DNA of 36,204 nt from a virus: the IMG/VR virus record IMGVR_UViG_3300034356_001245, positions 1 to 36,204 of that record; one strand, given 5' to 3'. The position numbers and the translations under genes are program-made. Position 1 is the stretch's first letter, and each line of letters opens with the position of its first letter. Of this stretch, positions 6,083 to 14,898 are shown piece by piece. The notes beneath the pieces are model-generated. The model did not search any database, was not told the origin of the DNA, and saw only the letters and a program-made list of their open reading frames with translations.

Positions 6083-8691
6083 CAGCGGTACTTGCTCGCA
6101 AGGTTCATCAGACCGCCACGATACATGCCCACCGGCGCATCGACAGGCGTGCCGTCGCGGCGAACACGAACGCCGTCGGGCCGGAGGTACGTATCGGTGG
6201 CGAGGTCGTAAGTGGCCCCCTTCGGCTGCTCTATGGTCGTCGTGGCGTAGTCCTCGGGGGTCTGTTCCATCGGATTGAACTGCTGCCCAATCGCGGAACC
6301 AAGGTGGCTCACCGGCACCGCATACTTCTCCATCAGCGAGCCTAGCGCCTCGATTGGTTTGGGACGTTGCCCCGCGAACAGCTTCGGCAGTACGTCACGC
6401 ACGCCGGGGGCGTTGATCAAGCCCATCGCCGCGTTCGGTATGAGGGTCGTGGGCGAAAGAAACGCGCCGCCACCCGTTACGGTCAAACCGGCGGCGAGAC
6501 GCTCCGACGAACCGGAGCTGGGAAAGGCATTGCCGAGGATGTTTTGTCCGGCCTCGGCGAGGCGCTGGCCCTCAACGTCGCCCTCAACGAAGCCGCGAGA
6601 CCGAGCGCGCGTGTCGCCGGCCCGCTGGCGGTTCAAAATCTGCGCTGGGGAAAACTCGCCCGGCTTGGTGCCAGCCATGCGCGCGGCTTCTTGTGCCTGC
6701 GCGAGTATCGCGAAGCCCCGGTCGGTCTGGTTCATCATGTCAACCACCTCGGGCGGCGAATGCCGACGAGCTGCGGCGTCAAGGACATCTTGCATGTCGG
6801 CCACGCCGTCTGCCAGCTCTTGGTCGCCCCTCTTGGCAAACGAGCTCCTGCGCGTCTTCAGGAGGCTGGACAGTGATTTATAGTCGTCGCCGCCAATCGG
6901 GTTGGCGGTACGCCGCGCCAGTTGATCGTCGAGGAGCTTGTTCAAACGGCTTGCGTTGTCAGGCGAAAACGTGACGCCGTCGTTGATTTTCGCCTTCAGG
7001 TTGGCGATATCATCCAGCAGTTCTTGATCCGGGACAACCGCCATCTGTGCGCGAAGAGTGTCGTACTGCTTGTCAAAAGCGGCTCCCGCAGCCTTCATCC
7101 GCTCGTGCGGTTTCATGCCGTCTGGCAGCTTGAAGTTGATGTATTCGCCGGCCTTATTTAAGTAAGCCGTGCCAAAGTCGTTGAACGCACGCCTGCGGGC
7201 AGCGATACTAACATCGCCGCCGCCGATAAGCAGGCGAGATGCGGCTTCCTCCACCTGATCCGCACGACCGCCAAGCGTCTGCATTGGAGATAGGCGCACG
7301 CCGGCCTCACGCAGGATCTTGATGTCCTCGTCCGTATTTGGCTTGAGAACTCGTTTCACGACGGACGGGGCCGCAGACCCCATACCGGAAAAGATAGCGT
7401 TGGTGGCGGCCCCGGAAAGGCGCTCGCCTTCCGGTGCACCCGTAGCACCAGTGACGGCGCTGTAAATAAGATCAGCCAGCGGCTCGGCCTTGGCGGCGGA
7501 CATGCCCACGGCCCGGAGGCCCAAGCCGCCCAAGCCGGCCATGGCTGCGCTGCCGAGGACGTCACCCGTGCCCGTCGCCCATGGCGACGCCTCACGGACG
7601 CCCTCGACGGTCCTGCCGATGTCCTCGTCGAGCATGGCGGGGATGCCCAGCGTCGTCGCGTTGACGACGCCGGTGGCCACGCCGCCGGGCGTCGAGAGCA
7701 GGCTCTCGTTGACGCCGCGCTCCACGGGCGTCAACGGACGCTCTAGCGGAGCCGCGCCGCCGAAACGGGCGCCGCTCTTTACGGCGTCGACTACCCTTTT
7801 GGCTTCTTCAGCAGATGCCCGACCGGGCATGTTGTACGTCTTCGCGGTGCTGTTGAAGAACGTCTGAAACTCCGTCGGGTCGAGGTCTTTCCCCTTGGTG
7901 TTGACGAAATCAATCAACGCCGCCTGAAACTCTTTCGGCACGGCAACAGTCGTGGTCTCGGCTCCGGCACCTGCGGTGCGTTCCGTTTTTTGCGGGGGTG
8001 TTTCGCTTTTTACCGGGGCAACCATGCCGATGGGCGTGAACCCCTGCTCAAGCAAAACCTTGTCCGCGTTAGGGCCGGCGGGTCCGGCTTCATTCCGCAT
8101 GTTTGCGATGGCCAGAATGCGCTGCTGCCGTTTTTCCGCAATCTCTTCCGGGCTTGCATCGGCACTCGGGTAATAGATGCTATATTGATTTGAGAGTTCG
8201 AACGGCGCGATGACGGCGCCGCTCTCCTTGCGGAGCGACGCCATGAGAAAGTTTTTGATGAAATCACGGTTTCTCGTGCGCTCGCTCGTTGCCGCTTTCG
8301 CCGTCAAGCCCGGAGCAATTTCATACGCCGTTCTGCCAATGAGACTGTCTGGATCTTGCTTCAGCTTGTCCATGGATTGTTCGGACGAAAGCATGCGGGA
8401 GTAAAAGGAGGATGCCCTGCCCTGCCCTTCGCTTAGGGTGACGCCGGAGTTTTTGAGGGCTTCAAGCTCAATGCGCGCTTTCTCAAGGTCAAGCGCCGCC
8501 TTTTCTGCCTTGGACCGAGCCTCACGGATTTGATCCGCCGACGTGGCTGTTGCAACAGCGGCGTCAGCGCCCTTTTTTGCGGCATCAGCAGTGCGCGTAG
8601 CGACAGCGACGCCCGCCTCCGCGTCCTCGATCACCTTCTTTGAAACGGGAACTGGTTTGTCGGGGTAGCCCGCAAGAAACGATTGAACCAT
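6082..8691 (-). CDS. Large putative internal virion / DNA ejection protein
   Basis: An 869-aa protein. ATG at 8691 has a good ribosome binding site (GGCGGAGACAAAAC before the ATG). Residues about 15-85 are Ala/Lys/Glu-rich and predicted coiled coil. The middle contains Gly/Ala-rich hydrophobic stretches (TGDVLGSAAMAGLGGLGLRA around 380) that could insert in membranes, followed by an extended helical region with many Asp, Lys and Leu (about 520-640) and a second Gly/Ala patch near 740-780. This composition and length, and its place after nozzle and other virion genes, fit ejected internal proteins of podoviruses (functional analogues of P22 gp16/gp20 or T7 gp15/16). No lysozyme or transglycosylase motif is evident. 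Function is inferred from context. Confidence 0.8.
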   Translation of the reverse strand: MVQSFLAGYPDKPVPVSKKVIEDAEAGVAVATRTADAAKKGADAAVATATSADQIREARSKAEKAALDLEKARIELEALKNSGVTLSEGQGRASSFYSRMLSSEQSMDKLKQDPDSLIGRTAYEIAPGLTAKAATSERTRNRDFIKNFLMASLRKESGAVIAPFELSNQYSIYYPSADASPEEIAEKRQQRILAIANMRNEAGPAGPNADKVLLEQGFTPIGMVAPVKSETPPQKTERTAGAGAETTTVAVPKEFQAALIDFVNTKGKDLDPTEFQTFFNSTAKTYNMPGRASAEEAKRVVDAVKSGARFGGAAPLERPLTPVERGVNESLLSTPGGVATGVVNATTLGIPAMLDEDIGRTVEGVREASPWATGTGDVLGSAAMAGLGGLGLRAVGMSAAKAEPLADLIYSAVTGATGAPEGERLSGAATNAIFSGMGSAAPSVVKRVLKPNTDEDIKILREAGVRLSPMQTLGGRADQVEEAASRLLIGGGDVSIAARRRAFNDFGTAYLNKAGEYINFKLPDGMKPHERMKAAGAAFDKQYDTLRAQMAVVPDQELLDDIANLKAKINDGVTFSPDNASRLNKLLDDQLARRTANPIGGDDYKSLSSLLKTRRSSFAKRGDQELADGVADMQDVLDAAARRHSPPEVVDMMNQTDRGFAILAQAQEAARMAGTKPGEFSPAQILNRQRAGDTRARSRGFVEGDVEGQRLAEAGQNILGNAFPSSGSSERLAAGLTVTGGGAFLSPTTLIPNAAMGLINAPGVRDVLPKLFAGQRPKPIEALGSLMEKYAVPVSHLGSAIGQQFNPMEQTPEDYATTTIEQPKGATYDLATDTYLRPDGVRVRRDGTPVDAPVGMYRGGLMNLASKYR

Positions 8692-8705
8692 GTTTTGTCT
8701 CCGCC

Positions 8706-9380
8706 TTACGATGCAGGCTTGTATTTAGGCTTGGTCGGATCGCCACCAGCCACAATCATGCGCGAATTTATAGGCAAGAAATTAACCTGCCGGGGGTCCG
8801 TGAGGACGTAGTTTCCAAATTCATCCTGCTGCGGAAACTCCGGCGCGCCCCCCGTTCCGGGCCGCTGCTGGTAGCCGGGGCCGCCGGGGATAGGGTCATA
8901 CTTCGGCGCGTTGCTCTTGCCTGCGGCGGCCATCAACCGCGCAACCGACAGTCGCGTGGTCACGTCCTGATTGGCGAGGCCCTGCGCACCCCTCAATTGC
9001 GCCAACTGCATCGCGTTCAGCGCCTCCGTGCGGCCCTCTTCACCAACACGTGTCGCCTTGGCCTGCTGTTGCAGGACGGGCATGACGTTGTTCAAGACGC
9101 CGCTGAAGCCGCGCACGGTGGTCGGCCGGGCCAGCGCCGCGCTGAGTTCGAACAACTGCTCGCTGGTCGAGGGGCCGACGCGGCGCTTCCGGGTCTCCTC
9201 CGCCACGCGGTCATAGAACGCACGTTGCTCGCGTGCCAGCCGCTGGCTCTCGGACATCGAGGCCCGCAGACCTGCAAGTTCGCTCGCGGGCAACGAGCCT
9301 TCAAGGCCGGCAAACATGCCAAGGGCGCCAGTCTCGGCGTCGTCGGTGCCCGTGAAATCTTCGTCCACTGTATTCTCCAC
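8706..9380 (-). CDS. Putative internal virion protein (about 220 aa)
   Basis: The frame 9380-8706 gives 224 aa from a GTG; a second GTG four codons later (9368) has GGAG six bases upstream and may be the real start (220 aa). The N-terminus is acidic, then comes a long helical Arg/Glu/Ala/Gln-rich region with coiled-coil character (about 40-150), and a Pro/Gly-rich tail with PGGPGYQQRPGTGG. It has no catalytic motif. It stands between two larger internal-virion candidates and is probably part of the same ejected or neck-associated set. The 52-base gap upstream (9381-9432) holds a 6-bp inverted repeat (TTCCGC/GCGGAA, 9412-9429) without a U-tract. Confidence 0.72.
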   Translation of the reverse strand: MENTVDEDFTGTDDAETGALGMFAGLEGSLPASELAGLRASMSESQRLAREQRAFYDRVAEETRKRRVGPSTSEQLFELSAALARPTTVRGFSGVLNNVMPVLQQQAKATRVGEEGRTEALNAMQLAQLRGAQGLANQDVTTRLSVARLMAAAGKSNAPKYDPIPGGPGYQQRPGTGGAPEFPQQDEFGNYVLTDPRQVNFLPINSRMIVAGGDPTKPKYKPAS

Positions 9381-9432
9381 TCACGTCGGAGGCGTACTCC
9401 GTAATAGCATTTTCCGCCGGGGTGCGGAAGGG

Positions 9433-10500
9433 TTACGGCCCGATGAGCTTTGACAGCACGCCACCCTTTTCCAGCGCGCCGCCGAGGCCCGCCAGCACGC
9501 TGCCGATCTGCGCGGCCGTGCTGGCCGGATACTGCTGCTGCACACCGGACGGCGAGATGCCCTGCTCCTGCGTGGCCGACGGGATGCCCGTCGCGACGCC
9601 CTTGAACGTGGCGAGCATCTTGTCGATCTGCTCCTGCGGGTAGCCTTCTTGGCGCAGGAAGTCCTGATACGCCACGTCGAGGCTCTTCTGGCCCTGCTGC
9701 TGCTGCTGTGCGCCCACGGAACCCAGCGCGCCTGCGCCGGTGAGGCCGAGGCCCTGCGCCTGCCCGGCGAGGCCCGACAGCGCGCCAGAGGCGGCCAGTT
9801 GCTGCCCCTGCTGCACGTTCGCGAGGTTGCCGGCCGTGCCGGCCAACTGACCCATGCGCGACAGGTCGGTGCCGGCCAGTCCTGCGGCCTGCGTGTAGCC
9901 GCTCTGGAGGGCCTCCGTCTGCCGTCCGAGGATGTCGGCGCTGGTGTCGCGCACGGCGCGTGCCGTGTCCGTCATCATGCCCGAGGGCGTGCTTGCGCCG
10001 CCACGGCCGCCGTAGCCGAGCTGACCGGCTTGGATGTAGCGGCCCTCGATCTGGGGCATGATGTTCTCGGTCAGGTTGCGCGTGCCGAGTTCGCCGATGC
10101 GGCTGACGACGGCGTCCGTGTACGGGTTCATGTACTGGCCGATGTTCGACACGGAGGACTGCCCCGCAGCGCCGAGGAAGGGCTGCGCGACTTCCAGTGC
10201 ACCCGGCGCGGCTGCCGCGCCCTGCGCGGCCGTCGTGGCCTGCCCGAGGAGGGGCTGGTAGGCGTCGGCGGCGGTGCCGGTCTTCTGGAACGCCTCAAGC
10301 TGCGCCGGGGTGAAGCCGGCCACGCGCGGCATTGGCGCAGTCGTGAACGGCCGATTGGAGAGGGCCTTCTGCCCAGCCAAGATATCCTGCGCGTAGTTCG
10401 TGTAGAAGTCCGGCAGGACCGTCTGCTTCGTCATGTCCGTGAGGGCAGAACCCTGCGGAATGGCTGCGCCCTCGGTGAGGAAAGAGCTTACACTGGCCAC
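9433..10500 (-). CDS. Putative virion protein, LPDFYTNYAQ family
   Basis: A 355-aa protein with a GTG start at 10500 overlapping the upstream TAG. It begins with an Ala/Ser-rich region including VLPDFYTNYAQDILAGQKAL, a pattern I recall in proteins of many uncultured aquatic phages, then PRVAGFTPAQLEAFQKTG, a central QYMNPYTDAVVSRIGELG segment, and a long Ala/Gly/Gln-rich helical half containing a QQQQQ run. There is no enzyme motif. It lies directly after the 795-aa protein and is probably an internal or tail-associated virion component; the exact role is not known to me. Confidence 0.78.
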   Translation of the reverse strand: MASVSSFLTEGAAIPQGSALTDMTKQTVLPDFYTNYAQDILAGQKALSNRPFTTAPMPRVAGFTPAQLEAFQKTGTAADAYQPLLGQATTAAQGAAAAPGALEVAQPFLGAAGQSSVSNIGQYMNPYTDAVVSRIGELGTRNLTENIMPQIEGRYIQAGQLGYGGRGGASTPSGMMTDTARAVRDTSADILGRQTEALQSGYTQAAGLAGTDLSRMGQLAGTAGNLANVQQGQQLAASGALSGLAGQAQGLGLTGAGALGSVGAQQQQQGQKSLDVAYQDFLRQEGYPQEQIDKMLATFKGVATGIPSATQEQGISPSGVQQQYPASTAAQIGSVLAGLGGALEKGGVLSKLIGP

Positions 10501-12887
10501 TAGATACGTCCTCCGGTGAGATATGCTTCGGGCTTCTTGGCGTCGGAGCTGAAGCGCCCCTGTGACAGACGCTGCCCCTTGTGTTTGCGGATCTTGACGC
10601 GCAGGTCGTCGAGCTTCTGCGCGCCGGCCTTGCTCGACCCGTCGCCCAGCAGGGCCACGGTCTCGGCGTCGATGACGTACTCGCCGTCCGACAGCACGGC
10701 CGGGATGTCGTCACTGCGGCCCGTGCCGGGGCCGTTGACGGCGAAGGACGAGCGCGACGGACGGCCACCGCGCTTCGCCTCGAGCGAGCCGCCGTGGGCC
10801 ATGCCAGTTGGCGGCTGGGGCACGTAGTTGAAGAAACTCTTCTCCGGGCGCTGGCCGTACGTCAGCCAGTCCTCGTCAGTTACCGGACGCGCGGCGAGGT
10901 TCGACGCGGTGCCGACGCCGCCGGGGATGTTCACGTCTGCGCCAGTAGGCAGCTTCGCCGAGAAGATCGGGTTGAGGCGACCCAGCCCGCCGGGCACGAT
11001 GCCGGCCGCCGTGCCTTCGGGGCCACCACCGCCGCCGAGCAAGCCGATGGCGGACGAGGCGAGGCCCGCGAGACGCAGGTAGTCGGAGACGCCAAGTTTT
11101 TTTGGCGTATCTGCGGCAGTGCCGGGAGCGTTCAGCGCCTCTTGGCCCGTAAGGCCACCAAGCGCCGTCAGCGGAAGCGCCTCAAGCCCGGTGAGCGGTT
11201 TTTTGTTAGCCGTGACGACAATTTCGTTGGGATCGACGGCGGGCGTCTCGAGCGGCGCAAACGGCGTGATCGGGATAGGCGGCGCGATAGCAAAATCCGA
11301 AAACTTGCTGGCCGTAGGATTAAGCTCGGGCTGCTCTCTTGCGCCCGGATCAGTAGCCTGTTGGGCAACCGCAGGCTCGACGGTGAGGGGCGGCGGGTTA
11401 AACGCGGACAGCGTTGGCTCCACCAGTGAGCTGCCCGCGTTGATCAGGCCGCTGCCGATAGAAGACGCGGGATCAGTAAGCACGTTTGCACGAACTGTAA
11501 TCGGCTGCTCATCACCTGCCCGCTGCTTGGCAGCCTCTTCGGCAGCAATCTGATCTGCCGCCAACTTCAACCCCAAGTTGCCGACGCCGCTCAACCCTGC
11601 CGCGAGCGACGGAAACGCATTCGAAGACGGTACACTGCCGGGAACCGTGATCAGCGGCGAGTCACCGGGCAAAGCGGCAAACGACGGTGGCGGCTCTTGA
11701 GCGGCAAGCGGTGTCTGCGTAGTCGCCGGCTGCGAGGGCAGCAGCGACTGGCCGAGGTTGGACAGTCCAGCCTGCACCACGGACGGGGCAACTTGCGAGA
11801 GAAGGCTGGGCGCGGCGTTCTTCAACGCGCTGACCAAGATTTCACCGGGTATCGCTTGGCTAAGGGCGCCACCAGCCCCTTGGGCAATGGCACCGCCAAC
11901 ACCTTGGGCAGCAGCTTCAGCGGCGGCGTTTTTTGCCGCTGTTCCGAATGGCTCAAGGCCCAGCGGGTTACTCGGGCCGGTGAAGCCTTTAAGCGCGCCA
12001 GCAGTCGCCCCCGAGATAGCCGCCGCGATGAGCGCATCTTTTGGGGTGTAACCCGATGTCAACTTAGTGACCCCGGTGGTCCCCGCAGCGGCAGCCGCAG
12101 CCGCAAGCGGGCCGGCGATAGGCGCAGCAAGAAGCCCCAGCGCGAGGGGGATGCCGTAATTGGCTATCGCCCCGGCCAACCCAGTGGGGCGCGGGTCATC
12201 CTTGCCAAAAAGCTCTTGGCCGGGGGTGAAACCGCCCTGCTCGTTGGCCGGAAACAACTGAAAGCCATACGGCAGCTTGCCGGACAGATCGACAAGGCCA
12301 GCCATCTCTTCGGGAGTGGTGGCGCTGCCGAGAACCTTTTCGCCGCGTCCGTCCGTCATGATGTACTTCTGGCCCGGCTGGAACACCACCGGAGCGGCAT
12401 TCCGGTATTCCATTTCCCCCAATGCGTTTGGCGCGCCGACTTGGCCCGTGTCAAAACGGAACACCTGCCCGGTGCTGGCTGCTGGGTTCGTCGGATCGAA
12501 GCGGGCGCTGAAATCAGGCAGACCAAAGACGCCGGAGCTGCCCATTGGGCCGCCGCCCTGCGACGTGTCTGTCGAGGCTACCTCTACGCCTTTCGCTGCC
12601 TGCTGGGCGATGTAGCTGTTGAGGGCATCACTGTTTTGTGTGGAGAGAGCGTTTGCCTTTTGCTGCTGTTCCGTAAAAGCCTGCGCCGCGCGCTGGATCT
12701 CTTCTAGGTTGTACGCCGGCGGCGCTGTGTACGGGTCGACGGCAAAGGGCGGCGCTTCGTACGCAGGCGGCGGCGCAACGGCAAAAGACGGCAAACCTGC
12801 GCCGCCGTAACCGCCGCTGTACTCGTCAGCGTCAAACATGTCGCCGCCGTACATGTCGCCGCCGTACATGAAGTCGTCGAAGCGCAT
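10500..12887 (-). CDS. Large Ala/Gly/Pro-rich virion protein with conserved C-terminal SDGEYVI module
   Basis: A 795-aa protein. ATG at 12887 overlaps the upstream stop (TGATG); an in-frame start at 12929 is possible but would overlap by 43 bases. The N-terminus has a tandem MYGGDMYGGDM element encoded by a 15-bp DNA repeat around 12841-12870, followed by Pro/Tyr-rich disorder. Residues about 245-290 include an Ala/Gly-rich hydrophobic stretch (LALGLLAAPIAGPLAAAAA) that could span a membrane. Near the C-terminus a module with FAVNGPGTGRSDDIPAVLSD, then GEYVIDAETVALLGDGSSKAG, matches a short conserved module that recurs in virion proteins of many podoviruses. Probably an internal or ejected virion protein. 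Confidence 0.8.
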   Translation of the reverse strand: MRFDDFMYGGDMYGGDMFDADEYSGGYGGAGLPSFAVAPPPAYEAPPFAVDPYTAPPAYNLEEIQRAAQAFTEQQQKANALSTQNSDALNSYIAQQAAKGVEVASTDTSQGGGPMGSSGVFGLPDFSARFDPTNPAASTGQVFRFDTGQVGAPNALGEMEYRNAAPVVFQPGQKYIMTDGRGEKVLGSATTPEEMAGLVDLSGKLPYGFQLFPANEQGGFTPGQELFGKDDPRPTGLAGAIANYGIPLALGLLAAPIAGPLAAAAAAAGTTGVTKLTSGYTPKDALIAAAISGATAGALKGFTGPSNPLGLEPFGTAAKNAAAEAAAQGVGGAIAQGAGGALSQAIPGEILVSALKNAAPSLLSQVAPSVVQAGLSNLGQSLLPSQPATTQTPLAAQEPPPSFAALPGDSPLITVPGSVPSSNAFPSLAAGLSGVGNLGLKLAADQIAAEEAAKQRAGDEQPITVRANVLTDPASSIGSGLINAGSSLVEPTLSAFNPPPLTVEPAVAQQATDPGAREQPELNPTASKFSDFAIAPPIPITPFAPLETPAVDPNEIVVTANKKPLTGLEALPLTALGGLTGQEALNAPGTAADTPKKLGVSDYLRLAGLASSAIGLLGGGGGPEGTAAGIVPGGLGRLNPIFSAKLPTGADVNIPGGVGTASNLAARPVTDEDWLTYGQRPEKSFFNYVPQPPTGMAHGGSLEAKRGGRPSRSSFAVNGPGTGRSDDIPAVLSDGEYVIDAETVALLGDGSSKAGAQKLDDLRVKIRKHKGQRLSQGRFSSDAKKPEAYLTGGRI

Positions 12888-13120
12888 CAGCCCTGTCCCT
12901 GCAACATCGGGTATACGCGCATAGCCCACTCCCGCCAGTCAGTGAAACCAAAGGGGTCCGGCACGGTGCGCTGCGTAAACGGTGACGCGCGTACAAACCC
13001 TGCAGCCCACGACTGCCACTCGTTCTCGTCGGTGAGTTTACCGAAAGACCAAGCGTCGCCGACCGACAGCACTACACTATCCGCGTAGTCCAGTAAAGTC
13101 ATGCCGCGCGGGTCTATCAT
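12887..13120 (-). CDS. Small conserved protein between nozzle and internal-virion genes
   Basis: A 77-aa protein whose ATG overlaps the upstream stop (ATGA at 13117-13120) and whose own stop overlaps the next ATG. It is rich in Trp and aromatic residues (DWREWAMRVYPMLQGQG at the C-terminus; a DAWSFGKLTDENEWQSWAAG segment in the middle). Small Trp-rich proteins of this kind lie next to the nozzle gene in related phages as I recall, but their function is unknown. No membrane or signal segment. Confidence 0.7.
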   Translation of the reverse strand: MIDPRGMTLLDYADSVVLSVGDAWSFGKLTDENEWQSWAAGFVRASPFTQRTVPDPFGFTDWREWAMRVYPMLQGQG

Positions 13121-14889
13121 CCGATTGTCGTCCCATCGCCCGGCTGGAGGTGCGCGAGGACGAGGCCCATCTGATAATCGCCGCCGACGCAGTTGCTTGT
13201 AAAGCGGAAGCGCAGCTCGCGCCGCTGCTCCTTGAAGTAGACGACCTGCTCCTGCGGCGTCTGCGGCGTCTCGACGAAGGTCTTCGCCGGGCCGTTGACC
13301 TCCGGCGCGCGGGCGTTGGCGCGCCCCCGCACCTCGACCGTCATGTCGCCGGACTGCACGAAGTCAGGCTCGAGCATCAGCACCTGTAGCGCCCTGCTCG
13401 TCTGGCTCATGACGGGCATCGAGATGTCGGCCGTCTCGAAGTACGACGGGATCGGGTTGACGAACAGGCCGTCGATCTCGTCCGTGCCGACCTCATGCAC
13501 CCAGAACTTGTACGGGTTGTTGTATGTGACCGTGAACGTCGCAGCAGAGCCGGCACCGCCGGTGACGGCTGCCGGGTTCGCGGGGGTCGACGAGTACGAG
13601 CCTGCATTCGATATGCTGGCCGTCAGGATGGCGCCGGGTCCGCTGACGGTGTTGACGGTGATCTCCACCGGGATCAGGTACTGACCACCGACCAGCGTCA
13701 GCACGTTCCCGGCAACGTAACCCGTCCCGCCGGCGGTGATCGCAATCGCGGTGGCCTGCGCGTCCTGCGGCGCGACGCCAGTCATAAGCGGCTTGGGGAA
13801 GACAGCCGGGAACAGGCCTGCACCGCGCCCGAAGTTCGGCAGCGGCGTGTCGTACCACGTGTTCTCGCGGATGTTGTAGATGATGGCGTGGTCCGGCTCG
13901 ATGCTGTCGCCCTTCGGGAAGCACCACCAGATTTCGCCGTAGCGGGGAACCTTCATCGCGAACACCTTCTGGCGCATCGCGTAGTTCAGATTGTCGAAGA
14001 AGAAGTTGAGGTTCAACGTGTTCGGTATCTCGCGCACGACGCCGTTGAACGACAGGAAGCGGTCGGTGCCGAGCCAGTAGAAGATGCCGTCGTACTCGAT
14101 GACGGACTGCGCCGAGAGGATCGACGACTGCGCACTCAACGTGTCGAACTGAAACGTGGCGGTGCCACCGATGTAGGACATGCGGATCAGGCTGTCTGCC
14201 GACCACAGCAGGCCCGAGGGTGAGTTGCCCGGGCCACCGCGCAGCGGCATGCCGCGCACAATCTTCTGCCCCGTGACGTAGGCGTTGCCTGCGCCGGAGC
14301 CGACGTAGTCCGTGGGGTCTCCCGGCACGGACCACATGACGAAGCCGTCATTGCCGAAGGCGACGGTATATGGGTGCAGGGAGACGATACCGCCGGTGGC
14401 GCTGTACACCGCAGGCAGGCTCGTCACCTCGACGAGGGGCGCCGTACCGAACTCGTCGCCGGTGAAGAGCTGGCCGCCCGTGCTGTTGCAGATGCAGTCG
14501 AGGTTCGGCGCCACCTGCGCCACCAGTTGCAGGCCACCGCCGAGGGCCGTGTCCACGTCGAACTGCCACATGTTGCCGGCGTTCGCGACGAGCGTCGTCG
14601 GCGTCCGGTCGGAGATGACGCTCGTGTTGAAGCTGGCGTCGAGGTAGAAACGCTCCAGCAGGTTCGCCGATCCGCCGTGGATGTACGTCAGGCTGTCCTG
14701 CGTGTACTCGTGCAGCGTCCGCACCAGTCCGCGCAGGAACTTGTTGATCGAGCGGTAGCCGCCGATCTTACGCGGCAGGGCGCGCTGGAAGCGCACCCAC
14801 TGCCCGTCGACGTACTGGTCGCCCTCAAACTTCGTACCGTCCCGCTTGATGCCGGGCAGCGACTTGATCTGGATAATGTTCTCGGCCAT
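13117..14889 (-). CDS. Nozzle / packaged-DNA stabilisation protein (P22 gp10-like)
   Basis: A 590-aa protein with a beta-rich sequence typical of the podovirus nozzle or hub (P22 gp10-like, SU10 nozzle-like): NIIQIKSLPGIKRDGTKF and WVRFQRALPRKIGGY near the start, then repeated blade-like segments such as GLLWSADSLIRMSYIGG and YDGIFYWLGTDRFLSFNG, and WWCFPKGDSIEPDHAIIYN. Residues about 377-456 are an inserted Gly/Ala/Thr-rich domain (GGTGYVAGNVLTLVGG ... NAGSYSS) not part of the core. The protein should form the tail nozzle that closes the channel after packaging. ATG at 14889 follows a TAAGG purine stretch ten bases upstream. Family assignment is from sequence pattern and position after the fibre genes. 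Confidence 0.82.
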   Translation of the reverse strand: MAENIIQIKSLPGIKRDGTKFEGDQYVDGQWVRFQRALPRKIGGYRSINKFLRGLVRTLHEYTQDSLTYIHGGSANLLERFYLDASFNTSVISDRTPTTLVANAGNMWQFDVDTALGGGLQLVAQVAPNLDCICNSTGGQLFTGDEFGTAPLVEVTSLPAVYSATGGIVSLHPYTVAFGNDGFVMWSVPGDPTDYVGSGAGNAYVTGQKIVRGMPLRGGPGNSPSGLLWSADSLIRMSYIGGTATFQFDTLSAQSSILSAQSVIEYDGIFYWLGTDRFLSFNGVVREIPNTLNLNFFFDNLNYAMRQKVFAMKVPRYGEIWWCFPKGDSIEPDHAIIYNIRENTWYDTPLPNFGRGAGLFPAVFPKPLMTGVAPQDAQATAIAITAGGTGYVAGNVLTLVGGQYLIPVEITVNTVSGPGAILTASISNAGSYSSTPANPAAVTGGAGSAATFTVTYNNPYKFWVHEVGTDEIDGLFVNPIPSYFETADISMPVMSQTSRALQVLMLEPDFVQSGDMTVEVRGRANARAPEVNGPAKTFVETPQTPQEQVVYFKEQRRELRFRFTSNCVGGDYQMGLVLAHLQPGDGTTIG

Positions 14890-14898
14890 CGGATTGCC

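Noticed and set aside
9381-9432. Extended -10-like TGCTATTAC on the minus strand in the gap
   Set aside because: It has only a partial match, no -35 element, and a gap too short to separate promoter from chance.
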